This document shows positions 1 through 7,894 of a DNA stretch of 64,000 nt, piece after piece; position 1 is the stretch's first letter; each line of letters opens with the position of its first letter. Origin of the DNA: Microbulbifer sp. TB1203. Its GTDB lineage: Bacteria; Pseudomonadota; Gammaproteobacteria; Pseudomonadales; Cellvibrionaceae. The position numbers and the translations under genes were made by a program. The notes beneath the pieces are model-generated. The model was not told the DNA's origin. It did not search any database and saw only the letters and a program-made list of their open reading frames with translations. The DNA lies in NCBI RefSeq assembly GCF_030997045.1, contig NZ_CP116899.1:2801501-2865500 (forward strand), given 5' to 3'.

Positions 1-2
1 TT

Positions 3-1985
3 TCTCCCCGCGCGCTGTCTATTGCCGGCTGCCTGCTGCTGGGCCTGTTGGCGCTGGTCTACCTGCTGGTCGCCCGCTCGCTGATTTTTGAAACCCAGCC
101 CGCCGACGCCGATGTCAGCGTCAGCGGCCTCGCCCTGCCCCTGGGCGACGGCCATCTGGTCCTGCCGGGTCACTACAGCTACACCGTGAGCGCCGAGGGC
201 TACCTGCCAAAAAGCGGTGAGGTGGAAGTCGACAGCGACGGCCACAGCCGCCACATCGTCAAATTGGAAAAACTCCCCGGGCACCTGCGGGTGATCACTG
301 ATCCGCCGGTGGCGGTGCGCATCCTGGTGGACAGCGACGAAGTCCCCAGCGAACATGGCCTGGCAAAGAATATTCCCGCCGGACGCAAGCGCATCACCCT
401 ATTGAGCGAACGCTACCTGCCCTTTACCCGCGAAGTGGATATCGAGGGCCTGGACAACACCCAGACACTGCAGGCAAAACTGCGCCCCGCCTGGGCCAGT
501 ATCCATATCAACACCAACCCACCCGGCGCCACCGTTACCGTGGAGGGCGAGGTGCTCGGCACCACGCCGCTGAGCGCGGAGCTCATTCAGGGGGACAGAC
601 TGGTGGAGCTGTCGATGCCGGACCACAAAACCGAAAAGATCCCCGTGGAGGTGACTGCGGGCGTCGACCAGACACTGGCGCCGGTGGACCTGGGGCCCGC
701 GGACGGCATCCTGCACCTGACCAGTGTCCCGGAAGACGCCAGCGTCACCGTGGACGGCGAATTTCGCGGCCGCACACCGCTGCGACTGGAACTGGCCTCC
801 GGGCGCAGCCACCAATTGCGTTTTTTCAAGGATGGCTACAGCTCGGTGGATCGCACCATCGACATAGCCGCCGGCGTCGAGCGCGATCTCTCCGTCGACC
901 TCTCTGCCGTATTCGGCCGCGTGCGCGTCACCAGCAGTCCGGAAAACGCCCAAGTCTTGATCGACGGCGAACTCGCCGGTGTCGCCGGCCAGACCTTCAC
1001 CCTGCCCGCGCGCAGCCACAGTATCGTGGTGCGCAAGGCCGGCTACGAAGATTACCAGACCAGCATCGTGCCCAGCGGTAAGCTGGAACAGACCGTGCGC
1101 GCGGTACTGCTCACCGCCGAACAGGCCCACTGGTCCAAGGTGCCGGCGGAAATCACCCACGGCGCCGGCGGCCGCATGAAGCTGATGCGCCCCGACGCCC
1201 GCTTCACCATGGGCTCCTCCCGCCGCGAACAGGGCCGCCGCGCCAACGAAGTGCTGCGCCAGGTCTCCCTGACCCGCCCCTTCTACCTCGCCACCACTGA
1301 AGTCACCAACGGCGAGTACCGCCGCTACCAGCGCATGCACAGCTCCAGCCACGTGCAGGGAGTCAGCCTGGACAACGACAACCTGCCGGTGGTGAATATC
1401 GGCTGGACCGACGCGGCCCTCTTCTGCAACTGGCTGTCCGAGCGCGACGGTCTCAACCCCGTTTACCTGACCGAGCGCGGCCGCATCATCGGCTTCGACA
1501 CCGCCGCCGACGGCTACCGCCTGCCCACCGAGGCGGAGTGGGCCTGGGCCGCCCGCTACGACCGGGGAGCCATGCGTAAATTCCCCTGGGGCGATGAACT
1601 GCCGGTGCAAAAAAATTCCGGCAATTTCGCCGACACCAGTGCCGCGCAACTGGTACCCGCGGTACTGCGCACCTACAGCGACCGCTACGCCGCCACTTCA
1701 CCGGTGGGCAGCTACTCCCCCAATTCCCTGGGCATCCACGATCTCGGGGGCAATGTTTCCGAGTGGGTGCACGACCTCTACACCATCGGCACCGGGCTCT
1801 CGCTGAGGCGGGAGGAAAACCCGGTGGGCCCGCAGGATGGCGACTATCACGTAATCCGCGGCTCCAGCTGGCGCCACGCCGGCCTCACCGAGCTGCGGCT
1901 TTCTTTTCGCGATTACGGCGCCGATCCCCGCAACGATGTGGGTTTCCGCGTAGCGCGCTGGGTCAACGGGGAGACGACACCATGA
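3..1985 (+). CDS. PEGA-repeat / FGE-sulfatase domain membrane protein (5' end outside window)
   Basis: The reading frame is open from base 3, so the true start is probably upstream; a TTG at 48 is the first in-window start. The N-terminus is a membrane helix rich in Leu/Ala/Gly, followed by about five consecutive beta-rich repeats of PEGA type (each about 70 residues, with motifs such as PPGATVTVEGEVLGTTPL and PEDASVTVDGEFRGRTPL). The last ~270 residues are an FGE/SUMF1-type domain (TMGSS, EVTNGEYRRY, RLPTEAEWAWAARY, GGNVSEWVHD, GFRVARW). FGE-fold proteins in bacteria act as formylglycine-generating enzymes, hydroxylases or plain binding modules; I cannot assign catalysis. The stop TGA overlaps the next ATG (ATGA), so it is translationally coupled to the operon below. 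Location is probably periplasmic and membrane anchored. Confidence 0.85.
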   Translation, partial: SPRALSIAGCLLLGLLALVYLLVARSLIFETQPADADVSVSGLALPLGDGHLVLPGHYSYTVSAEGYLPKSGEVEVDSDGHSRHIVKLEKLPGHLRVITDPPVAVRILVDSDEVPSEHGLAKNIPAGRKRITLLSERYLPFTREVDIEGLDNTQTLQAKLRPAWASIHINTNPPGATVTVEGEVLGTTPLSAELIQGDRLVELSMPDHKTEKIPVEVTAGVDQTLAPVDLGPADGILHLTSVPEDASVTVDGEFRGRTPLRLELASGRSHQLRFFKDGYSSVDRTIDIAAGVERDLSVDLSAVFGRVRVTSSPENAQVLIDGELAGVAGQTFTLPARSHSIVVRKAGYEDYQTSIVPSGKLEQTVRAVLLTAEQAHWSKVPAEITHGAGGRMKLMRPDARFTMGSSRREQGRRANEVLRQVSLTRPFYLATTEVTNGEYRRYQRMHSSSHVQGVSLDNDNLPVVNIGWTDAALFCNWLSERDGLNPVYLTERGRIIGFDTAADGYRLPTEAEWAWAARYDRGAMRKFPWGDELPVQKNSGNFADTSAAQLVPAVLRTYSDRYAATSPVGSYSPNSLGIHDLGGNVSEWVHDLYTIGTGLSLRREENPVGPQDGDYHVIRGSSWRHAGLTELRLSFRDYGADPRNDVGFRVARWVNGETTP

Positions 1986-2191
1986 AATGGACAGTAATTT
2001 TTCTCAGCCTGGTATTCACTTCCGCGCCGCTGACTGCGCAGGATAAAGCGGAAGAAGAAAACACAGAGAAAGAAGTCCAGGTGGCACAGGCCGATCGCGA
2101 CAAGAAAAAAACGGAGAAAGAAGCCGACGACTACCGACCCTCGGAGGAAATTTCCGAGGACCTGTCCGTCTCCTATCCCATCGATATTTAA
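1982..2191 (+). CDS. Small exported acidic/charged protein (69 aa)
   Basis: The start ATG overlaps the stop of the PEGA/FGE gene. The first ~20 residues form a clear signal peptide (MKWTVIFLSLVFTSAPLTAQ, cleavage likely after TAQ). The mature part is about 50 residues, almost entirely Glu, Lys, Asp and Gln and probably helical or disordered, ending in SVSYPIDI. I recognise no family. The tight coupling on the left and the 12-base gap to the MotA/ExbB-like gene on the right suggest an accessory subunit of the same envelope complex. Confidence 0.6.
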   Translation: MKWTVIFLSLVFTSAPLTAQDKAEEENTEKEVQVAQADRDKKKTEKEADDYRPSEEISEDLSVSYPIDI

Positions 2192-2203
2192 AAGAGCACC
2201 GCC

Positions 2204-2998
2204 ATGAAATTCAAATCCTCCGATTTTATCTTTCAGCTCTTCGCCCTGCTGGGTGCCATCATCCTGGTCCACGCCATCTATGTGGCGATTATCCGTCCCA
2301 ACGCGGATGCGATGATCGAAGAGCAATTGGCCCGCGAAGCCGCCGGGGAAACCTACATACAGCAGCGCTCGCTCTACATCGTGATGCGCGACTATGAACA
2401 GGAGGCCTGCTTCGTACTGATGCTCTGGGCCATGGCGATTATGGGGCTGAAAGCCCGCCGCAGCCTGCGCGAACGCCGCCTGCTGGACAGCGCCCTGCTC
2501 AATATCAGCGAAGGCACGCCGATCCTGCCGGAAGACGCGCGGGACCTCACCCGCCCCATACAGGCCCTGCCGGAGGAAGAGCGCAACTTCCTGCTGCCCC
2601 GCGCCCTGCTCACCGCGCTGCAACGCTTCGGCTCCACCCGCAACGTGGCCGCGGTTTCCAATTCCGTGAAAGAGGTGTGCGACACCGAGGGGGACCGTTT
2701 GGACAGTGAACTGGCCATGGTGCGTTACATCACCTGGGCCATACCCTCCATCGGCTTTATCGGTACGGTGCGCGGTATCGGCGAGGCGCTGTCCCAGGCG
2801 CACCGGGCGGTGGAAGGTGATATCGCCGGGGTGACCGTCAGCCTGGGCGTGGCCTTCAACTCCACTTTTGTCGCGCTGGTGATCAGCATCGTGATCATGT
2901 TTTTCACCCACCAACTGCAACTGATGCAGGAACGGCTGGTGCTGGATACGCAGAATTATTGCGACAACAACCTGTTGCGGTTTTTGAAAGTGAGTTGA
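2204..2998 (+). CDS. MotA/TolQ/ExbB-family proton channel protein
   Basis: This 264-residue inner-membrane protein has about four predicted helices (roughly 9-31, 66-84, 178-200, 215-240). The TolQ/MotA-type core is in the C-terminal half: IPSIGFIGTVRGIGEAL followed by a helix with GVAFNSTFVALVISIVIMFF. Family members form pentameric channels around a dimer of a single-helix partner with a membrane Asp (ExbD, TolR, MotB, ZorB) and convert ion flow into movement. No ExbD or MotB gene is adjacent, but two vWA proteins downstream have N-terminal helices with an equivalent Asp (see findings). The gene lies in the same + strand operon and a palindromic repeat follows it at 3017-3043. Confidence 0.8.
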   Translation: MKFKSSDFIFQLFALLGAIILVHAIYVAIIRPNADAMIEEQLAREAAGETYIQQRSLYIVMRDYEQEACFVLMLWAMAIMGLKARRSLRERRLLDSALLNISEGTPILPEDARDLTRPIQALPEEERNFLLPRALLTALQRFGSTRNVAAVSNSVKEVCDTEGDRLDSELAMVRYITWAIPSIGFIGTVRGIGEALSQAHRAVEGDIAGVTVSLGVAFNSTFVALVISIVIMFFTHQLQLMQERLVLDTQNYCDNNLLRFLKVS

Positions 2999-3016
2999 TC
3001 GCTGGGTTAAAAGAAT

Positions 3017-3043
3017 TGTAGGAGCGGTCCGGCCGCTCCTACA
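3017..3043. repeat. Palindromic intergenic repeat, family A (GTAGGAGCGG type)
   Basis: The sequence reads TGTAGGAGCGG, a short centre, then CCGCTCCTACA, a near-perfect 27-base hairpin 18 bases after the channel gene stop. Related elements occur at 13018, 16372 and 50101. It could attenuate or stabilise the operon mRNA between the channel and the actin-like gene. Confidence 0.8.
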
Positions 3044-3098
3044 GGGTAATTAGCCAGTTGGGCACGGGCCTGCTGGCGAGCCAAAGAAGGAATCGCCC

Positions 3099-4403
3099 AT
3101 GAACCAAGGCGTACTGGAAATCAACGACTGCGGGCTGCGGGTATTCACCGGCACCGATGAAATACTGGAAAGCCCCGGCGTCGCCGTGGTGGAAAACCGG
3201 CAGATACTGGTGGGCACCGCGGCGCTGATGCGCGCGCGCAGCCACCCCACGCAGGTGAACAGTCAGTTCTGGCGCCGGCTCAGCCTGGAGTCGCTGAAGT
3301 CGGACAACGCCCGCTGCCGCCACCACGCGGACCTGGCCTACTGCCATCTGGAGGAAATCGCCGGGCACTGCGACCTTCCGGGAGAAATAGTGCTGGCGGT
3401 ACCCGGCAATTTTACCCGCGAACAGCTGGCGCTGCTGCTGGGCATCGTCAAGGAGAGCCCGGTGAACGCCGTGGGCCTGGTGGATGCCGCCACCGCCTGT
3501 ATCGGCAGCTGCGCCCCCCGCGGCGTGCAGCTGCACGTCGAACTACAGCGCCACCAGAGCCTGGTGAGCCGCGTGGCGGTCCACGAACAGGCGGTACTGG
3601 ATATGGCGGAAACCGTCAGCGATGCCGGCATACAGAGTTTCCAGGACGCCTGGGCGCGGGTGTTTACCGACGCCTTCGTGATGCAGTGCCGCTTCGATCC
3701 GCTCTACTCCGCGGAAGCCGAACAGCAACTCTACGATATGCTGCCGCAGTGGGTCGGCCGCGCCATGCGCCAGGGTGAAGTCATGGCGGAACTGGACGAC
3801 CGCACAGCGAAAGTGAGCCTGCGCCAGCTACAGGACGCCAGCACGCCGATCCTGTCGCGGGTGCGCGCGCTGATCGACAATCTGACGGAGCACAACAGCG
3901 TGGTCTTCGTCTCCCATCGCTGGGCGGAAATTCCCGGCGGCGCGCAGCTGGCGGAGCGCATACACCTGCTGCCCCACAACTGTGTGGCCCAGGCGGTGGC
4001 ACGGCGCTGGGGGGAAATCCACAGCGATGCGGGGGCCCTGCGCCTGGTCACCGCACTGAGCGCGGCCCCCGCCGGCGAAGTGGCGGTCCAGGTCAACAGC
4101 GCCGCCGAGGCGGCGGCCACCCATCTGCTGTTCGGCCACCGGGCGCTGGCGGCGCAACAGCCGCTGTTCGTCAGTTGGAAGGATGGCAAACTCGAGGTGA
4201 CCGCGACCCCGCCGCACCACCCCGCAGCCACGGTGACCAACCACGCCGGGCGGCTCGCGCTACGCGTGGATGCCGGGGCCCGGCTGATGCTGAACGGCGA
4301 GCAGATCGCTGCGCCGGTGAACCTCACCGCCGGCGACAAAATCGGCGCGGCGGATATCGACGACGTAATCACTGCGATCAGCGTGGAGCACTATGGCGCG
4401 TAA
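3099..4403 (+). CDS. Actin/Hsp70-fold-like protein of a vWA/channel operon
   Basis: A 434-residue protein with no signal peptide, so probably cytoplasmic. The N-terminus (VLEINDCGLRVF) resembles a degenerate phosphate-1 strand of the actin/Hsp70/FtsA fold, and residues about 98-140 (EIVLAVPGNFTREQLALLLG, then VGLVDAATACIG) match the Hsp70 pattern of a VP-x-F strand-helix followed by an adenosine-side motif. The last ~70 residues form a small all-beta segment (LMLNGEQIAAPVNLTAGDKIG), somewhat like FHA or DUF-type C-terminal folds. The stop overlaps the next vWA gene by 11 bases, so the two are coupled. I infer a regulatory or assembly ATPase-like subunit; nucleotide binding is uncertain because the motifs are weak. 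Confidence 0.6.
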   Translation: MNQGVLEINDCGLRVFTGTDEILESPGVAVVENRQILVGTAALMRARSHPTQVNSQFWRRLSLESLKSDNARCRHHADLAYCHLEEIAGHCDLPGEIVLAVPGNFTREQLALLLGIVKESPVNAVGLVDAATACIGSCAPRGVQLHVELQRHQSLVSRVAVHEQAVLDMAETVSDAGIQSFQDAWARVFTDAFVMQCRFDPLYSAEAEQQLYDMLPQWVGRAMRQGEVMAELDDRTAKVSLRQLQDASTPILSRVRALIDNLTEHNSVVFVSHRWAEIPGGAQLAERIHLLPHNCVAQAVARRWGEIHSDAGALRLVTALSAAPAGEVAVQVNSAAEAAATHLLFGHRALAAQQPLFVSWKDGKLEVTATPPHHPAATVTNHAGRLALRVDAGARLMLNGEQIAAPVNLTAGDKIGAADIDDVITAISVEHYGA

Positions 4404-5475
4404 GAACCGGCGGTTCAGCACCTTCAGCCTGTCGTTCCTCGATATCATGTCCTGCGGCTTCGGCGCCGTAGCGCTGATCTTTTTGATTATCAAACACGGC
4501 TCCGACCGCGACATAGAGGCGGAAAACCAGGACCTGGCCGCGGAGGTCAACCTGCTGCAGGAAAAGGTGGAGTTCGGCCGCGAACATCTGGTGCTGGCGC
4601 GCAACACCCTGGATACCACCAGCGACGAACTGGCGGAGGCCCAGGGCCTGGCACGGCGCATTATCGAGCAGATCGAGGAGGTCAAGGGCAATATCGCCGA
4701 GGTCGACAGCGCCGACGAGGAGCAGGACGTCGAGCGACTGCAGGAAAAACTGAAAAAGCTGGAGCAGGCCAAGAAAGAGCTGGAGTCGGAGAACAAAAAA
4801 CTCGGCAACAACGTGCGCAAGTATGTGGGCGACGGCGATCGCCAGTATCTCACCGGGCTGCAACTGGGGGGAGACCGTATCCTGATCCTGCTCGACTCCT
4901 CCGCGAGTATGCTCGCGGACCAGCTCATCAAGGTGATCCGCACGCGCAATATGTCGTCCCATGTCAAACGCAATACCGACAAGTGGCGCCGCGCAATCAA
5001 TACCGTGTCCTGGCTGACGGCGCAGTTTCCCCAGGACAGCCAGTACCAGATCTACACCTTCGACACCGGCTTTCGCGCCGCCATCGCCGGCACCGAGGGC
5101 CGCTGGCTGAACGTGGACGACCGCGACCAGCTGGATAAGGCCATCGGCGAACTGGACAAAGTCGTACCCGAAAACGGCACCAGCCTGGAGCGGGTGTTCC
5201 ACGCGGTCAGCAACCTGTCGCCGCTGCCGGACAACATCATCCTGATCACTGACGGCCTGCCCACCCAGGGCATGAAAAAGCCCCGCGGCAATACGATTTC
5301 CGGCCGGGACCGTATCGATCTGTTCAGGCGCGCGATAAAAGTGTTGCCGAAAGACGTTCCGATCAACGTCATCCTGGCACCGATGGAGGGGGATCCCTTT
5401 GCCGCGAGCGAGTTCTGGAAACTGGCCATGGATACCCGCGGCTCATTTCTGGCGCCCTCGAGGGACTGGCCATGA
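4393..5475 (+). CDS. Membrane-anchored vWA-domain protein 1 with ExbD-like N-terminal helix
   Basis: 360 residues. The N-terminus is short and basic, then a helix with motif FSLSFLDIMSCGFGAVALIF, in which Asp17 stands at the start of the membrane segment, as the essential Asp does in ExbD, TolR and MotB. A long coiled coil follows (about 40-150, heptad-rich with Glu/Lys/Leu), then a vWA domain starting near 163 with a complete first MIDAS motif DSSAS (Asp168), and ITDGLPTQG later. Topology would put the vWA domain in the periplasm. It overlaps the preceding gene by 11 bases and the following one by 4. Likely partner: the MotA/ExbB-like channel at 2204. Confidence 0.75.
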   Translation: MARKNRRFSTFSLSFLDIMSCGFGAVALIFLIIKHGSDRDIEAENQDLAAEVNLLQEKVEFGREHLVLARNTLDTTSDELAEAQGLARRIIEQIEEVKGNIAEVDSADEEQDVERLQEKLKKLEQAKKELESENKKLGNNVRKYVGDGDRQYLTGLQLGGDRILILLDSSASMLADQLIKVIRTRNMSSHVKRNTDKWRRAINTVSWLTAQFPQDSQYQIYTFDTGFRAAIAGTEGRWLNVDDRDQLDKAIGELDKVVPENGTSLERVFHAVSNLSPLPDNIILITDGLPTQGMKKPRGNTISGRDRIDLFRRAIKVLPKDVPINVILAPMEGDPFAASEFWKLAMDTRGSFLAPSRDWP

Positions 5476-6476
5476 AACGCAATCGTAACAAACGTCAACA
5501 GGAAGAGTTCAGCATCTCCTTTCTCGACGTTATCTGCTGTGGCTTCGGCGCCATCGTCCTGCTGCTGATGATCGCCAAAACCATCGAGCCGATTGTGCTC
5601 GAGGAAGCCGAACTGGATCTGGACGGCCAGGTCCAGGAACTGCAGCAACAACTGGCGGAAATCCGCGGCGAAACCAGTATTCTCAACCGCGACCTCAATG
5701 CCAAGCGCGAACAACTGGACATCGAGCGCAAGCGCATTGCCAAGTTGAGAGGCGAACTGGACACGCTGCAGGCCCTCTACGCGCGCAAAACCGAGGGCGA
5801 GAGCGAGGAGGGCAAACTCAAGGGTGAGCTGACCGTGGCGCTGCAGACCCTGACCGAGGAAATGCGCCGCCTGTTGGGGGAAAACTACCAGCGCAAGAAC
5901 AATGTGATCGGTGGCATCCCGGTAGACAGTGAATATATCCTGTTCATCATCGACACCTCCGGCAGTATGTTCAACTACGGCTGGGACCGCATGATGACGG
6001 AGATGGTCAACACCCTGGATATCTACCCCAACGTCAAGGGTATCCAGGTCATGAACGACATGGGGGACTATATGTTCAACAACTACCGCGGCAAATGGAT
6101 ACCCGACACCCCCGGGCGCCGTCAGGCGATACTGCAGCGCCTCAGGTCCTGGAACCCGTTCAGTAATTCCAGCCCGGTGGAAGGCATCCAGAAGGCGGTG
6201 CGCACCTTCCACGATCCCAACAAGAAAATCAGCATCTATGTACTGGGGGACGAATTCACCGGCAAATCCATCCGCAATGTGATGATGGCGGTGGACAGGG
6301 TCAATGCCCAGCGCGGCGAAGACCAGCGTATGGTACGTATTCACGCCATCGGCTTTCCCATCCAGTTTTCCCGGCCGCGGCACCTGCAGACAACCGGGCT
6401 GAGATTTGCCGCGCTGATGCGCGAACTCACCTACCGCAACGGCGGGACTTTTGTGGGGTTGAACGATTTCCGGTAA
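5472..6476 (+). CDS. Membrane-anchored vWA-domain protein 2 with ExbD-like N-terminal helix
   Basis: 334 residues with the same architecture as its neighbour: basic N-terminus, helix motif FSISFLDVICCGFGAIVLLL (Asp19 aligned to Asp17 of vWA protein 1), coiled coil to about residue 140, then a vWA domain with MIDAS motif DTSGS (Asp161). Its start ATG overlaps the upstream stop (ATGA), so the pair is probably made in fixed ratio. Apart from the helix and MIDAS the two proteins differ strongly, suggesting an ancient duplication into a hetero-pair rather than a recent copy. Probable periplasmic sensor or effector part of the channel complex. Confidence 0.75.
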   Translation: MKRNRNKRQQEEFSISFLDVICCGFGAIVLLLMIAKTIEPIVLEEAELDLDGQVQELQQQLAEIRGETSILNRDLNAKREQLDIERKRIAKLRGELDTLQALYARKTEGESEEGKLKGELTVALQTLTEEMRRLLGENYQRKNNVIGGIPVDSEYILFIIDTSGSMFNYGWDRMMTEMVNTLDIYPNVKGIQVMNDMGDYMFNNYRGKWIPDTPGRRQAILQRLRSWNPFSNSSPVEGIQKAVRTFHDPNKKISIYVLGDEFTGKSIRNVMMAVDRVNAQRGEDQRMVRIHAIGFPIQFSRPRHLQTTGLRFAALMRELTYRNGGTFVGLNDFR

Positions 6477-6501
6477 CTAAAGGGTTATCCAGGAGCGAGT
6501 T

Positions 6502-7173
6502 ATGACTTGGTCAAAAAAAGGATTTTCCGCGGTCTGGAAAATCACCCTGGTTTCGGCGCTGCTGCTCGCCGTCGCCTGCTCGCACACGGTGAGTGTCAAT
6601 GGACGCTACCCGCAGCCGGTCGGGCAGCAGCATCCCCTTACCGTGGGCATCTATCTCAGCGATGAATTCCGTAAGTTCACCCATCACGAGGACAGCGCGG
6701 ACCGCGACGAATGGAATATCAATACCGGCAAGGCACAGAAAAACCTGTTCGAGACGGTGCTCGGCTCCATGTTTACCGAGACGATTTCCCTCTCCCAGTA
6801 CCCCCAGGACCTGCCGAAAAATGTCGAGCTGGTCATTGTGCCGGAGGTACGCGAACTCCAGTTCACCATGCCGCGGGAAAACCGCGTCAATATTTTCGAG
6901 GTGTGGATCAAATACGATATGCACGCCTATGACCAGCGCGGCGAGTCAGTGGCAAACTGGGTGATCACTGCCTACGGCAAAACGCCCACTGCTTTTCTAA
7001 AATCCCGCGAGGACGCCCTGGCCCAGGCCATCAATATCGCCCTGCGTGATGCCGGCGCCACCCTGTATACCGGCTTTGAACGGGTGCCGGAACTGCAGGC
7101 GTTCCTGGCCAACAAGCAGCGGGCGCTTTCCATGAGGGGTGGCGAAACCGCCGGTGAAGAAACCACGGAGTAA
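6502..7173 (+). CDS. Outer-membrane-type lipoprotein, unknown function
   Basis: 223 residues. The signal peptide ends in a lipobox (LLAVAC, Cys near residue 27). An AGGAG ribosome site lies 8 bases before the ATG. The mature protein has an alpha/beta pattern (VGIYLSDEFRKF, ELVIVPEVRELQF, VWIKYDMHAYDQRG, VANWVITAYGKTP) that is broadly reminiscent of small auxiliary lipoproteins which bring partners to the outer membrane, but I cannot name the family. It belongs to the vWA/channel operon by spacing and strand (25-base gap upstream, 12-base gap downstream). Confidence 0.65.
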   Translation: MTWSKKGFSAVWKITLVSALLLAVACSHTVSVNGRYPQPVGQQHPLTVGIYLSDEFRKFTHHEDSADRDEWNINTGKAQKNLFETVLGSMFTETISLSQYPQDLPKNVELVIVPEVRELQFTMPRENRVNIFEVWIKYDMHAYDQRGESVANWVITAYGKTPTAFLKSREDALAQAINIALRDAGATLYTGFERVPELQAFLANKQRALSMRGGETAGEETTE

Positions 7174-7185
7174 CAGGAGGTTATT

Positions 7186-7863
7186 GTGGCCAAGTCACTT
7201 TTTATTTTCGCATTGGTGCTGCTGAGCGGCTGCACCACGGTGGTGATCGACGAATACCGGCGCAGTGAAGGCGAACTCGCCCGCGGCGACTCCGTTGTTA
7301 TCCTGGGCCGGCGCCACTCCAGCGAGTACGAAACCGAACCGGACCTGATCGACTGTGTGGGCAGGCACCTGCACAATCCCAAGCGCGGGGTCACCGTTAT
7401 TCCCGAGCAGCACTTCGTCGACGCCATGTACCCCTGGTTCGAGCCGCGCACCGCGCCGATGCACCTGAAATCCCTGGACCGACTGGTGGATATCCCCGAA
7501 GTGCGCGAGCGCATGGAAACCTACGGGGTGAAATACATCGTGTGGATCGATGGCTCCACCGAGACCACCGCCAGCGCCGGTTCCATCGGCTGTTCCATCG
7601 GCACCGGTGGCGCGGGCTGTTTCGGTTTCGGCACCTGGGACAAGGAATCCGACTACGAGGCATCGGTCTGGGACTTTCGCGACCGGGAGCTCTCCGGAAA
7701 GCTCAGCGCGGATGCCAAAGGCACTTCCTATATGCCCGCCATCGTAATACCCATTCCCCTGATCGCCCGGGTACAGAACAACGCCTGCAAGGGAATGGCC
7801 GCACAGCTGCAACAGTTCCTGCTGCCGGCACAACCCGCCGGCGGCAAATCTTCGAGTAGTTGA
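7186..7863 (+). CDS. Lipoprotein, unknown function
   Basis: 225 residues starting at GTG, chosen because a perfect AGGAGG lies 5 bases before it. The signal peptide has the lipobox LLSGC. The mature part contains GDSVVILGRR near the N-terminus, a central YGVKYIVWIDGSTET strand and a short Gly/Cys-rich stretch (SIGCSIGTGGAGCFGFG) with three Cys. A final Cys occurs in NNACKG, so disulfides in the periplasm are possible. No family recognised. Fourth-from-last gene of the first operon and next to another lipoprotein, so probably part of the same complex. Confidence 0.6.
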   Translation: MAKSLFIFALVLLSGCTTVVIDEYRRSEGELARGDSVVILGRRHSSEYETEPDLIDCVGRHLHNPKRGVTVIPEQHFVDAMYPWFEPRTAPMHLKSLDRLVDIPEVRERMETYGVKYIVWIDGSTETTASAGSIGCSIGTGGAGCFGFGTWDKESDYEASVWDFRDRELSGKLSADAKGTSYMPAIVIPIPLIARVQNNACKGMAAQLQQFLLPAQPAGGKSSSS

Positions 7864-7894
7864 CGCTCCTCAAATTCAGCGGAGGACCAAAACA

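Noticed and set aside
399..1649. Long open frame (416 codons) on the minus strand opposite the PEGA/FGE gene
   Set aside because: It is a low-complexity Ala/Gly/Val frame produced by GC-rich codon bias of the + strand gene; no ribosome site or domain.
3017..3043. Operon terminator after the channel gene
   Set aside because: It is one of a family of palindromes that occur at many sites and lacks a T-run; listed as a repeat.
5052..6383. Long minus-strand frame opposite the two vWA genes
   Set aside because: Shadow of the overlapping vWA genes; no motif.
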